Shown piece after piece: positions 8,113 through 17,542 of a stretch of 64,000 nucleotides of DNA. Location: positions 4,464,501-4,528,500 of the forward strand of contig CP066886.1 in the NCBI GenBank assembly GCA_016745315.1, given 5' to 3'. This DNA is from Arthrospira sp. PCC 9108 (GTDB lineage Bacteria > Cyanobacteriota > Cyanobacteriia > Cyanobacteriales > Microcoleaceae). Made by a program: the position numbers and the translations under genes. Each line of letters begins with the position of its first letter. The first letter of the stretch is position 1. Under the pieces are notes generated by a model that ran no database searches, had not been told where the DNA came from, and saw only the letters and a list, made by a program, of their open reading frames with translations.

Positions 8113-9531
8113 ATGGAAGTTCAACAAATTATCGAATGGGCTGACGGTCTAGTGTTGATCCAAACTGGAAAACACCTAGATGACCTGGAAGCGGCTATTT
8201 TGCTGGGGACTTACCAAAATCAAAAATACTCGGAAATTGCTGCTGGCTACAACTGTAGCGAACCCCATGTCAAAAAGGTGGCTTATCTGCTATGGAAAAC
8301 CCTTTCCCAAGCGTCGGGAGAGGACATCAATAAATCTAATCTGCGATCGACTTGTCAGAGGCTACAACTTCCGACTTTGTCCAATAGTGAGGAATTTGTG
8401 GCCATTGATGCTGTCACTCAAACCAATTCCCCACCTCCCCAGGGTGACACTACCCCCAAACTATATAGCACTGAGTCCCTCAGGCGCATCGATCGCACTG
8501 ATATACCTGATGGGGATTATTTTTGCGATCGCCAAGAAGAAGTGGCTACTCTCAAAAATTGGATACTAGAAGATCGCAGTAATTTAGTCTCAATTTTGGG
8601 CATTAGTGGTATAGGTAAAACCGCACTCGCCCTGCGTCTTTTGCCAGAAATTCAAGATAATTTTGATTGTGTGATTTGGCGCAGTTTACGCACCCTACCT
8701 TCCCTATCTTCAATCCTAACTTATTTAACCCAATTTTTGCCTCCCCCAAACCCAGATATCCGACCCCTTACCATCAGTTACTATTCCACAGTTGCAGAAG
8801 CTCAAAACCCATCCCACCAATTAGCAGAACAATTATCATTAGTCATGGAATGTTTCCGACAACATCGCTGCTTGCTAATATTAGACGATGTGCAGGCGAT
8901 TTTAAATCCTCATAACCTGGTGGGAGGCTATAAACCCGGTTACGAAAGTTATCGATTACTCTTTAAAACCATTGGCGAACTATCCCATAATAGTTGTTTG
9001 ATTATGAATAGTTCAATTATGCCTCAAGAAGTAATCGAATTAACTAATAATAACCATCGGGTTAAATGCTTAACATTACCTGGTTTGATTTTGGAATCCG
9101 CCCAGGATATTTTGAGTTCTGCGAGTTTATTAGACGCTGATAATTGGCAAGAATTGATGAATATATATGGTGGTAATCCTGGATTTTTAAAAATTGTATC
9201 CCGGACAATAAAGGATTTTTTTGGTGGTAGCGTCCAGCAATATTTAGCCAATAAATCAATCTTGGTATTGCCAGAAATTAAGCATATATTAGATAATTTT
9301 TGGCAGCAATTATCGGATTTAGAAAAGCAGGTAATGGGTCGGTTGTCGGAATCAGAATCTGGTTTGTCTATGACGGATTTGCTAGAGAATATAAACCATA
9401 ACAGTTCGGAGTTATTGTTAGCGGTTCAATGCTTACAAAAGCGGTTTTTAGTGGATAATATCCAACAGGAACAGCAAACATTATTTACCCTGATTCCGGT
9501 AATTAGAGAGTATACCAGACAATGTAGATGA
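8113..9531 (+). CDS. STAND NTPase (NB-ARC type) with N-terminal HTH domain, no sensor repeats
   Basis: 472 aa. Residues ~1-90 match the helix-turn-helix domain that heads many cyanobacterial signalling ATPases (ALVLxTGKHLxDLExAILxGTxQxxxYxEIA pattern). An AAA/STAND NTPase follows with Walker A GISGIGKTA (163-171) and Walker B CLLILDDVQ (D258, D259), then a helical/winged-helix region to the end. Family members usually continue into WD40 or TPR repeats that sense ligands; here the protein stops after the winged-helix part, with a normal stop codon and 231 bp of non-coding DNA beyond. It may be a naturally short form or a truncated gene. Such proteins are linked to signalling and phage defence. 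The ATG at 8113 follows an AT-rich leader with a weak ribosome site. Confidence 0.8.
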   Translation: MEVQQIIEWADGLVLIQTGKHLDDLEAAILLGTYQNQKYSEIAAGYNCSEPHVKKVAYLLWKTLSQASGEDINKSNLRSTCQRLQLPTLSNSEEFVAIDAVTQTNSPPPQGDTTPKLYSTESLRRIDRTDIPDGDYFCDRQEEVATLKNWILEDRSNLVSILGISGIGKTALALRLLPEIQDNFDCVIWRSLRTLPSLSSILTYLTQFLPPPNPDIRPLTISYYSTVAEAQNPSHQLAEQLSLVMECFRQHRCLLILDDVQAILNPHNLVGGYKPGYESYRLLFKTIGELSHNSCLIMNSSIMPQEVIELTNNNHRVKCLTLPGLILESAQDILSSASLLDADNWQELMNIYGGNPGFLKIVSRTIKDFFGGSVQQYLANKSILVLPEIKHILDNFWQQLSDLEKQVMGRLSESESGLSMTDLLENINHNSSELLLAVQCLQKRFLVDNIQQEQQTLFTLIPVIREYTRQCR

Positions 9532-9762
9532 TTGGTAAACCCGTGCTGATAGACAGTTGCAGCTAGTCAATAATATTGGATATTCTCGCCTATATAATAA
9601 GGTTTAATCTCCCCTAATTCCTGTTAAGAATTAAGGAAGATTTAGGGATTATCAAGATGCAAGTTTATCGTTGGGGGAATAGTTGATAATGACTAACTAT
9701 CACTAATCAATAATGAATCATCAATTAGTCCCCCCGTCACCATTCCCCTAGAGGAGTAGCGA

Positions 9763-11673
9763 TTAGTTACCAATCCCAAATACACGGATATAGAATTGAA
9801 ACTCATCTTCTAAGGCTTTCTGAATATTCTCAGCTTTACGGAAGCCATGTTGTTCATCAGCAAAGGTGACATATTCGACGGTTAAGCCTTTAGCTTGGAG
9901 GACTTGCACCATTTTCTCAGCTTGGTTAGGGGGAACGACTTTATCCTCAAGTCCTTGGAAAAAGATGATTGGACAGTTGAGGCGATCGCTATGATGAATG
10001 GGCGACCTGGCTATATACAAATCGCGACCTTCTGGGTAAGGTGCAATCAAGCCATCAAGATAGCGAGACTCAAATTTATGGGTATCGGTAGCTAAAGCCT
10101 CCAAATCACTAACGCCATAGTAACTAGCGCCAGCTTTAAACACATCATGAAAAGTCAAGGCGCACAGAGTAGTATAACCCCCTGCACTACCGCCCGCGAT
10201 CGCCATGCGATCGCCATCAACCAACCCTTGCGCCGCCAGAAACTTAGCACCATTAACACAGTCAGCCACATCAACAATTCCCCAGTTACCCTGAAGACGT
10301 TGGCGATAGTCTCGACCATAGCCAGTGCTACCACCATAGTTAACATCCAATACGGCAAAACCGCGACTGGTCCAATACTGAATTTTCAAATTGAGACTGC
10401 TAGAAGTGGCCGCCGTGGGTCCGCCGTGGCTTTTCACTAGCAGAGGCGGTTTTTCGGTCTCAGAAGCCACATAGTCTTTATTTTGGGGGGGATAAAAGAA
10501 GCCGTAGGCGGTTTGGTCATTTTCGGTAGGAAACTCAATAGGTTCTGGGACTGATAAATAACCAGGGTCTAGGTCGATTTCCGTCGAAGATCGCAGAACA
10601 TTCATTTCCCCAGCATTAAGATCCAATTCCACCAAGGCGGTGGGTTCAGTAGCGGAAGATGCCAACATCAAAATACTATTGTTTTGAACTGTGACGGAGG
10701 AAATGTAGGTATAGGAAACATCAAAGGAACGTAATTGTTGAGTTTCTGGGTCTAAAGTGGCTAAGGACCAAATACCATTTTGAGTATAGGCACAACAAAG
10801 CCGCCGTTGGGAGATGAAACCGAATGTAGACATCCCAAAGACCCATTGAGGTAGTCCAAATTCGGCCGGGAGGGGAAATAATGGCTCAATTTTCTGATCA
10901 CGAACCCGGTAGAGGTTCCACCAGTTAGCGCGATCGCTTACAAAATAAAGAGTTCCATCAGGAGACCATTGAGGCTGAAAAATTGACTCTTCGACTCCCC
11001 CCGCGACCCGTTTTTGTTGGTCTAAGGTTCCATCTTCGGTAACTTCAGCCACCCATAATTCTGTGCCATCCCAAGGCATATTGGGATGATACCAGCAAAT
11101 CCAACAGAGACGGGAGCCATCTTTACTGAGGTTAGGGGAGGCGTAAAAATCGGCCCCTGTGGCTAATATTTGGATATCTTCAGGGTTGTTGAGGTTAAGG
11201 CTAATGAGGGTATTAACGGGTTCTCCTGACTGGCTGTGGTCTTCGCGCACACAAATCAAGCGTCCCCGGCGGGTATCTATGAGCAAATCAGCATAGCGGA
11301 AATTTCCTTCCGGGGTGATAGGTTCGGGTAAAATTTCGGTGGGTTGAGCAACTGAGGCGATCGCCTGACGGTAAATGCGTCCATCAGCAAAATTAGAAAA
11401 ATATACCGTCCCCTCACTGACGGTATAAGCTCCCCCCCCATACTCATGTACACGGGTACGAGTATTAAAAGCGGCAGGAGTGCAATCAATGCGATCGCCT
11501 TTGGGGGTTAGGCGCACAATCACATTGCGTCCCCCTTCAGAGGGTCGTCCCTCAATCCAATATATATCATCTCCATCCCAGGCAGGACTTGCCAACCCGA
11601 CTGCCCCTTTAATAATTAAGTCGGTAGTGATGGCCGATTGCCAGGAGCCATAGGGCGCAACGCTTAAACTCAT
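9763..11673 (-). CDS. S9 family prolyl oligopeptidase-like peptidase
   Basis: 636 aa. The N-terminal ~370 residues form a beta-propeller (repeated YFVSDR/WSPDG-type TolB/DPP-like blades) that gates the active site. The C-terminal alpha/beta hydrolase has the nucleophile elbow GGSAGGY (Ser496), Asp in GLEDKVVPP and His in DEQHGF. The oxyanion-side motif KSHGGPT is also present. It should hydrolyse oligopeptides or acyl-peptides in the cytoplasm; no signal peptide is visible. It stands alone between convergent and divergent neighbours. Confidence 0.9.
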   Translation of the reverse strand: MSLSVAPYGSWQSAITTDLIIKGAVGLASPAWDGDDIYWIEGRPSEGGRNVIVRLTPKGDRIDCTPAAFNTRTRVHEYGGGAYTVSEGTVYFSNFADGRIYRQAIASVAQPTEILPEPITPEGNFRYADLLIDTRRGRLICVREDHSQSGEPVNTLISLNLNNPEDIQILATGADFYASPNLSKDGSRLCWICWYHPNMPWDGTELWVAEVTEDGTLDQQKRVAGGVEESIFQPQWSPDGTLYFVSDRANWWNLYRVRDQKIEPLFPLPAEFGLPQWVFGMSTFGFISQRRLCCAYTQNGIWSLATLDPETQQLRSFDVSYTYISSVTVQNNSILMLASSATEPTALVELDLNAGEMNVLRSSTEIDLDPGYLSVPEPIEFPTENDQTAYGFFYPPQNKDYVASETEKPPLLVKSHGGPTAATSSSLNLKIQYWTSRGFAVLDVNYGGSTGYGRDYRQRLQGNWGIVDVADCVNGAKFLAAQGLVDGDRMAIAGGSAGGYTTLCALTFHDVFKAGASYYGVSDLEALATDTHKFESRYLDGLIAPYPEGRDLYIARSPIHHSDRLNCPIIFFQGLEDKVVPPNQAEKMVQVLQAKGLTVEYVTFADEQHGFRKAENIQKALEDEFQFYIRVFGIGN

Positions 11674-11814
11674 AGTTTCTATCTCTATAACTCCAGTGGA
11701 TTCCCGTACAGGGAGATTCTAGCTAAAATATCAATAAAATACCTCTATTATCCACTGGGATGCAATAGATAGGGCAACTCATACTCTGGTCGCCCTGAAA
11801 ATTAACAACCGACT

Positions 11815-12156
11815 TCAATCCCTGACCAAGGTGGGAGAACATTGCATAAAAGCAGATTGAAAATCCCGATTTGCCATAATTTCCTGTTGAGTTGTCAGAT
11901 TACTTAGCGCCAAGAATTTGTCATCTGGCAGTTTACTTAAACGCTCTAAGGTACAATTACAAAAGGCTTCTCCTCTTTGGGGGGAAATCTTCTCAGCCGC
12001 CATTCCGGCTCGGCATCCTTGCAGATAATTGGTCTGAAATTCCTGGCGCTGTTGTGGGGTCAACGCTTGCGCCGGAAACATGGCAGTTATGGTGCCGCTA
12101 ATTAGTGGGAACACCACCAGAAATTTAGACACAGTTTTGGGGGGGGAAATTCTCAT
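11815..12156 (-). CDS. Small secreted protein with conserved cysteines
   Basis: 113 aa, function unknown. A positively charged start and hydrophobic stretch (about 9-30) end at a likely signal-peptidase site (FPAQA/LTPQQ). The mature part has four cysteines (GCRAG, CNCTLERL, MQCSP) that could form two disulfides. The pattern CxC-x-LE-RL and the size match small periplasmic proteins common in cyanobacteria. It lies downstream of nothing obvious and is transcribed away from gor. Confidence 0.65.
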   Translation of the reverse strand: MRISPPKTVSKFLVVFPLISGTITAMFPAQALTPQQRQEFQTNYLQGCRAGMAAEKISPQRGEAFCNCTLERLSKLPDDKFLALSNLTTQQEIMANRDFQSAFMQCSPTLVRD

Positions 12157-12438
12157 AATATTGTAACTTGCTAACCAGATGATTACTTCCCAATCATACG
12201 ACTAATTCAACTGCGATCAGCAAAATTTGAGCCAAAGATGATGAGCGCCATTATACGTCAAGAGTTATCAATTATGAATTAGATGGTAATTGATTTCTCA
12301 TGGTCAGGACTGGTCAGGTGGGCAATAAGTTCCACAAATTTGGATCCGGGTACTGATTGGGGTAAAATATATTGGAAGTCATTGGGCGATCCAGGTCATC
12401 TTAGAAAATTGATGTTTTAGACGAGAGGCTATTATTGT

Positions 12439-13782
12439 ATGGCATACGATTATGATTTGTTTGTGATTGGTGCAGGTTCAGGGGGGTTGGCTTCGTCGAA
12501 ACGGGCGGCTTCATTAGGGGCGAAAGTAGCGATCGCAGAAAATTCCGTGGTTGGGGGAACCTGTGTGATCAGGGGTTGTGTCCCCAAAAAACTGATGGTC
12601 TATGCTTCCCAGTTTTCCCACCTATACAAGGACGCGGTAGGCTATGGCTGGAGTGAGGTGGAGAGTAGCTTTGATTGGCAAAAACTCACCCAAGCGGTTG
12701 ATACGGAAGTTAAACGGTTAAGCCAACTGCATATCAGCTTTTTGGAAAAAGCCGGAGTGGAACTTATTGATGGATACGCTAAATTTATTGATGCCCATAC
12801 ACTAGAAGTAGGCGATCGCAAAATTACGGCCGATAAAATTCTGGTGTCAGTGGGAGCGAAAGCGGTGCGCCCAGAGATTCCCGGCATTGAACATAGTATA
12901 GTTTCTGATGATATGTTTTTGCTGCCGGAACAGCCCAAACGGTTCGCAGTTTGGGGTGGTGGCTATATTGCGGTAGAATTCGCGGGTATCCTCAATGGTT
13001 TAGGTTCCCAAGTGACAGAAATTATCCGGCGCGACCTGATCCTGCGGGGATTTGATCAAGACCTGCGGAGCCATATTCAAGAGGGTATGACCAAGCATGG
13101 GGTGAATTTCCGCACTAATACCACCATTGAAAAAATCGAAAAAGTGGAGGAAGGTCTGAAACTAACCCTAACAGGTGATGATACAGAACCGTTGATTGTA
13201 GATGCTCTGTTGTGTGCGACAGGTCGCCAGCCTAAACTGGATGGATTAAACCTGGAAAACGCGGGGGTAGAAACGATTAAAGGGGCGATCGCCGTAACTC
13301 AAGACAGCCGGACGACTCAATCTAATATTTTTGCGGTGGGAGACTGCACAGACCGGGTCAACCTCACCCCAGTAGCGATCGCGGAAGGTCGGGCTTTTGC
13401 AGATACGGAATTTGGTCATCTACCCCGCTCCATCAGCCATGATAACATCGCTACAGCGGTGTTCTCCCAACCGGAGGCGGCGACAGTAGGCATGACAGAA
13501 GCCCAAGCCCAAGAAAAATTCGGTGATTCGATTAAATGCTATCGGGCTGTGTTCCGACCCATGTTCCACAGTCTGACGGGGGCTGATGAAAAGGTATTAA
13601 TGAAGTTAATTGTTGAAACCAATACCGATCGCGTTTTGGGGGCTCACATGGTGGGTAAAGACTCAGCCGAACTGATCCAAGGAATTGCGATCGCTGTTAA
13701 CATGGGAGCTACCAAAAAAGATTTCGACAACACAATGGGTATTCATCCCAGCAGCGGTGAAGAATTTGTTACCATGCGCTAG
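12439..13782 (+). CDS. gor: Glutathione-disulfide reductase
   Basis: 447 aa, the usual length. It has an FAD-binding GAGSGG (11-16), redox-active C42 and C47 in GGTCVIRGCVPKK, an NAD(P)H-binding GGGYIAVEFAG, a second FAD motif FAVGDCT, and the C-terminal active-site segment MGIHPSSGEEF with the catalytic His-Glu. It reduces glutathione disulfide with NADPH in the cytoplasm. The NAD(P) region resembles the cyanobacterial/plant type. It lies alone; a REP-like palindrome follows at 13818. Confidence 0.95.
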   Translation: MAYDYDLFVIGAGSGGLASSKRAASLGAKVAIAENSVVGGTCVIRGCVPKKLMVYASQFSHLYKDAVGYGWSEVESSFDWQKLTQAVDTEVKRLSQLHISFLEKAGVELIDGYAKFIDAHTLEVGDRKITADKILVSVGAKAVRPEIPGIEHSIVSDDMFLLPEQPKRFAVWGGGYIAVEFAGILNGLGSQVTEIIRRDLILRGFDQDLRSHIQEGMTKHGVNFRTNTTIEKIEKVEEGLKLTLTGDDTEPLIVDALLCATGRQPKLDGLNLENAGVETIKGAIAVTQDSRTTQSNIFAVGDCTDRVNLTPVAIAEGRAFADTEFGHLPRSISHDNIATAVFSQPEAATVGMTEAQAQEKFGDSIKCYRAVFRPMFHSLTGADEKVLMKLIVETNTDRVLGAHMVGKDSAELIQGIAIAVNMGATKKDFDNTMGIHPSSGEEFVTMR

Positions 13783-13817
13783 TTTCTGATTCCTGATTGA
13801 TACCTAGAAGGGTAGGT

Positions 13818-13876
13818 AGGGGCGGGTTGATTAAAATTGTCGTCGGGGACTTTAATTAATTGGGGAACCCGCCCCC
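13818..13876. repeat. REP-like GGGGCGGGTT palindrome
   Basis: GGGGCGGGTT (13819-13828) and AACCCGCCCC (13866-13875) are perfect inverted arms around a 37-base AT-rich centre. Related arms recur at 15362, 39525 and 45167, so this is a dispersed short palindromic family. Here it may also act as a transcription end for gor. Confidence 0.7.
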
Positions 13877-13927
13877 ACGAATTGATTACCCTCTCTTTCG
13901 GCTTTACCTATATCTTGGCATCAAAAT

Positions 13928-15289
13928 ATGAAACGGAATTATATAACCCGTAAAATTAAACTCTGGAAGCCTCTAACTCGTTGGCTTTCCCTCGCGATAG
14001 CGATCGCCTTGTCAGTGGTTGCTGTTTCTATCATCTTCACCCCCATTGATACCAATGCCACATCCCTGAGCGAAGCCATTTTAGGCATGGATCATCGTTT
14101 TCAAGCAGTATTTGAGGATCATTTTGGTCGAGAACTACCCGGCACCAGTGACCCCCCAGAAGTGATGGCAGAAACCCTGTCCTTGCTGGCTGAAAAAACC
14201 GGAACCAAACCCGCAATTTTATGGGTGAGTCCCCGCATTGACCATTTACACCTAGTCCTAATTAATCCCGGAGGAGAACCCGTAGTTGAGGATCTCTATG
14301 AAGTTCCCCAAGAATTACTGAATCAAACCGCTCGCGAGTTCCGCCAAAATATTACCCGTCTGCGTCCTCCCTTACAACTAGGAGCCGCCCAACAGTTATA
14401 TGAGTGGATTATTAAGCCATTAGAGCCACAATTACAAGCTGATGATATTGATACCCTGCTTTTTTGCGTAGGAGAAGGACTCCGAGGCATCCCTTTCGGT
14501 GCTTTATACGACGGCGAACAGTTTTTAATCGAAAAATATAGTTTGTCTCATATTCCCGCCTTTAATCTGATTGACAGAGACTATAAGCCTATTCAAGCTG
14601 ATCGGATTTTAGCCATGGGAGCCTCAGAATTCCAAACACTGGAACCTCTCCCGGCTGTACCTGTGGAATTATCGGCTATCACTTATAAAATTCCCAACCT
14701 GTTAATTCCCCAATCGGCTATCGAGGGACAATTTTTGCTCAATCAGGATTTTACCACGGAAAATCTACTAGCCAAACTAGCTAATCAAGATTTTGATATT
14801 ATCCATTGGGCTACCCATGCTGAGTTCAATCCCGGAAATCCAGATAATTCCTATATTCAGTTTTGGGATAGTCAACTTACTCTCAGCCAGTTATCACAAA
14901 TTCCCTGGAATTCACCGCCGGAATTATTAGTCCTCAGTGCTTGTCAGACGGCTTTGGGAAACGAAGAAGCAGAGTTAGGATTTGCGGGTTTAGCACTACA
15001 GGCTGGAGTCAAATCGGCTGTGGCTAGTCTTGGGAATATTAGCGATTTGGGGACTTTAGCCCTAATGTCGGAGTTTTATCTGCAACTAGCCAAAAACCCC
15101 ACGAAAGCAGAGGCACTCCAACAGGCTCAAATTAATCTGTTGCGTGGTGATGTATACTTTGATGGCGATCGCCTGTTCTTATCTAACGGTGTGATGCCTT
15201 TACCGCAAGGTTTAAACGATTTAGGCGGTTCTGGTCTCCGCCATCCATTTTACTGGGCTGGTTTTACTATGATTAGTAGTCCCTGGTAA
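13928..15289 (+). CDS. Membrane-anchored CHAT domain protein (caspase-like)
   Basis: 453 aa. An N-terminal signal anchor or signal peptide (about 18-44) is followed by a ~130-residue region and then the CHAT peptidase domain. The predicted catalytic pair is H297 (HWATHAEF) and C339 (LSACQTALG), with the typical GFAGLALQAG and VASLGNISD segments and the end PFYWAGFTMI. CHAT enzymes are clan CD cysteine peptidases; several work in bacterial cell-death or surveillance systems, often with TPR partners. No TPR is present in this protein. It should face the periplasm or lumen. The next gene, 227 bp downstream on the same strand, also encodes an exported protein. Confidence 0.85.
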   Translation: MKRNYITRKIKLWKPLTRWLSLAIAIALSVVAVSIIFTPIDTNATSLSEAILGMDHRFQAVFEDHFGRELPGTSDPPEVMAETLSLLAEKTGTKPAILWVSPRIDHLHLVLINPGGEPVVEDLYEVPQELLNQTAREFRQNITRLRPPLQLGAAQQLYEWIIKPLEPQLQADDIDTLLFCVGEGLRGIPFGALYDGEQFLIEKYSLSHIPAFNLIDRDYKPIQADRILAMGASEFQTLEPLPAVPVELSAITYKIPNLLIPQSAIEGQFLLNQDFTTENLLAKLANQDFDIIHWATHAEFNPGNPDNSYIQFWDSQLTLSQLSQIPWNSPPELLVLSACQTALGNEEAELGFAGLALQAGVKSAVASLGNISDLGTLALMSEFYLQLAKNPTKAEALQQAQINLLRGDVYFDGDRLFLSNGVMPLPQGLNDLGGSGLRHPFYWAGFTMISSPW

Positions 15290-15361
15290 ACAGCTCACAC
15301 CAATAGGCGATCGTCTGCCAGAAGTGTAATTAATAATTAATAATTGATAATTAATAATTGT

Positions 15362-15417
15362 ACGGGCGAGTTCGGTTGTCAACTCAACTCCCGACGACTA
15401 TATTATAAACCCGCCCC
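15362..15417. repeat. Diverged REP-like palindrome
   Basis: Arms ACGGGCGAGTT and AAACCCGCCCC flank a centre rich in CGACGA-type words, resembling the element at 13818 with several mismatches. It is preceded by an AT-rich direct-repeat tract (taattaataattaataatt) at about 15328-15360. Confidence 0.5.
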
Positions 15418-15516
15418 AGTCCACAAGGTAATTAGTAAACAGGGAGGAGAGGCACTTTTAAAGCCTGTTGTATGATTACTGAAATGACTGTATCAATATT
15501 AACTGAAAATTGACCA

Positions 15517-16851
15517 ATGATTAAACAATTAGCTATTTCTCGCCGAAGTGTCAGAATTAAATGGCTTTCGGTATTATTGGCAATAGCAGGAGCATTGCTA
15601 TTTGTTGGGGTGAGCATAATTCCGGCGATCGCGATAACTCAAGGGGATTTGACCATTGATTTTGCCACCTCTCAACCTGGTGTTAAATCTATGAGTGGTT
15701 TTCTCTATGGAGTGGAGGAAGATGAACCGCCAGACCATCTAATTCAACCCCTGCAACCGAGACTGTGGCGGACATCTCGCCTAAACCTTTATCCTCGCTT
15801 AACTGGATTTGGGGCAACATTTCAGTTGTTACTGAGTGATACTTGGGGATATGGAAGACCACGGGGGTGGCCCTATGATGACTATACCCGCTGGGAAAAC
15901 CATGTTCGGAATTTGGCTAGAGAACATAAGGGAAAAAAGATGCTCTGGGATATCTGGAATGAACCAGATTTGCGCGATCCGTTTTGGCATGGCACTAGAG
16001 AACAGTTTTTTGAAACCTATAAAAGGGCTTATCGGGTTTTACGGGAAGAGTTAGGCCCTGATGTGATCATTGGTGGGCCGAGTATTACTAAGTATGATAA
16101 GGGTTTCTTGACGGCTTTTTTAAACTATTGCCGAGACAATAATCTTGAGGTGAACTCGTTATCTTGGCATGAACTTAATGATCAGACTATTAATGCGATC
16201 GCATCCCATATCCGAGATGCTAACCAGAGTTTTCGACAGAACCCAGCTTATCGCAGTCTGAAAATTCAGCGATTGGATGTTAACGAAATCATTGGACCCA
16301 CTGCCCAATATCGACCTGCTGAAAATTTAGCCTATTTGTATTATACAGAACAGGGAGGCGTTTCCGCCGCCGCCAAAGCCTGTTGGGAACCAAAAGCGGG
16401 CGGTAGAAATAACTGTTTTAACAAAAGTCTTGATGGTTTGGTACAGCCGGGACCTTTTGCACCTAGGGCGGTTTGGTGGGTTTATAAAGCCTATGCCGAT
16501 GGCTTTGAAACTAGGGTGAGGACTCAGGGAAATAACCCCAGAGTGATTGGTTTGGCGAGTCGGTCTAATGGTGGAAATCAAGCCCAAGTCCTGTTTGGTT
16601 ATTTTGAGCAAGGTCGAGCGCCCCGTCAAGCTACTGTTACCCTGACTCTCAGAAATCTTCAGCTGCTTGACTTGGTAAGGCCTGGACAGCCTTTAAATTT
16701 GACTATCTCCCGAATTCCAGACACTGGCGAAGCGGTGGTTAAGGATTTAGCGATCGTCAAACGGGAGCAAATTACGGTCACTAATCAAATAGTCCGATTG
16801 ACTGTTCCCAATATTCGCATCCATGAGGCTTATATTTTGACTATCGGCTAG
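15517..16851 (+). CDS. Exported glycoside hydrolase-like (clan A, GH39-like) protein
   Basis: 444 aa. An N-terminal signal sequence (about 15-40) ends near PAIA/ITQGD. The body resembles a (beta/alpha)8 glycosidase of clan GH-A: WNEPD with E149 as likely acid/base, preceded by DIWNE, then the strand motif SLSWHELND and a possible nucleophile E257 (DVNEI). The C-terminal ~120 residues look like a beta-sandwich. The arrangement recalls GH39-type xylosidases, but family membership is not certain and the substrate is unknown. It may trim the cell's own sheath polysaccharide. The ribosome site is weak. Confidence 0.65.
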   Translation: MIKQLAISRRSVRIKWLSVLLAIAGALLFVGVSIIPAIAITQGDLTIDFATSQPGVKSMSGFLYGVEEDEPPDHLIQPLQPRLWRTSRLNLYPRLTGFGATFQLLLSDTWGYGRPRGWPYDDYTRWENHVRNLAREHKGKKMLWDIWNEPDLRDPFWHGTREQFFETYKRAYRVLREELGPDVIIGGPSITKYDKGFLTAFLNYCRDNNLEVNSLSWHELNDQTINAIASHIRDANQSFRQNPAYRSLKIQRLDVNEIIGPTAQYRPAENLAYLYYTEQGGVSAAAKACWEPKAGGRNNCFNKSLDGLVQPGPFAPRAVWWVYKAYADGFETRVRTQGNNPRVIGLASRSNGGNQAQVLFGYFEQGRAPRQATVTLTLRNLQLLDLVRPGQPLNLTISRIPDTGEAVVKDLAIVKREQITVTNQIVRLTVPNIRIHEAYILTIG

Positions 16852-16906
16852 GTAGCGCACCTTGAGTGATATCTTGGTGAGGTTAAGGGCGATCGCCTTG
16901 GTAAAT

Positions 16907-17512
16907 TTACTCTAGGGGGGTACCGTCTAAACAAGCGCCATCAAGACAAGCGCCGCCCCATTGTGTATTTTCCACAATGGCACAAAGTAGGTTAGCCTGT
17001 TGCAAATTCGCCCCTCGCAAGACTGCGCCACTCAGGTTAGCCTCTTCCAAATCAGCTTGGAAAAAGTCCACTCCCGAGAGGTTAGCATTTCTCAGGTCGC
17101 AGCCCTGCAAAATTGCCTGAGATAGACTCACACCCCGCAAATCAGCCGAATGTAGACTAACACCACTCAAATCCAGATTACCAAATACCGCCCCAGTGAG
17201 AAAAGCCCCTGCAAAAGTAGCCTCTCGCGGGTCTGTATCTAATAAGATAGCACCCCGCAGGTCAGCATTGCGAAAATCTGCCTGTATGAGGTTAGCCCCG
17301 GTCAGATTAGCGCCTCGGAGGTTAGCCCTAACGATCGCCCTAGCCAAATTCGCCCCCGACAAATTCGCCCCCATTAGCTTGGCTTGGGACAGGTCTGCGT
17401 CAGCCAGATCAGCCCCCGACAGGTCAAGACCCGATAAATCAGCATTAACTAGGTCTTTGATTTTACCATTTCTAATGTCTTCGATATTTAGGGATGCAGT
17501 TTGATTATTCAT
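16907..17512 (-). CDS. Pentapeptide-repeat protein
   Basis: 201 aa. After a 25-residue lead, nearly the whole protein is made of A(D/N)LxG/A pentapeptides (for example LSGADLADADLSQAKLMGAN), which fold into a right-handed quadrilateral beta-helix. There is no signal peptide or membrane helix, so it is cytoplasmic. Function is unknown; such proteins are very abundant in cyanobacteria. It lies 30 bp downstream of the DICT/HD gene on the same strand, so the two may be cotranscribed. Confidence 0.85.
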   Translation of the reverse strand: MNNQTASLNIEDIRNGKIKDLVNADLSGLDLSGADLADADLSQAKLMGANLSGANLARAIVRANLRGANLTGANLIQADFRNADLRGAILLDTDPREATFAGAFLTGAVFGNLDLSGVSLHSADLRGVSLSQAILQGCDLRNANLSGVDFFQADLEEANLSGAVLRGANLQQANLLCAIVENTQWGGACLDGACLDGTPLE

Positions 17513-17542
17513 AATAGTTTATTAATGTGTAATTTATGGAGA

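Noticed and set aside
17196..17504. Arg/Ala/Ser-rich 102-codon frame opposite the pentapeptide gene
   Set aside because: Repetition mirrors the pentapeptide codons on the other strand; it is an antisense shadow.
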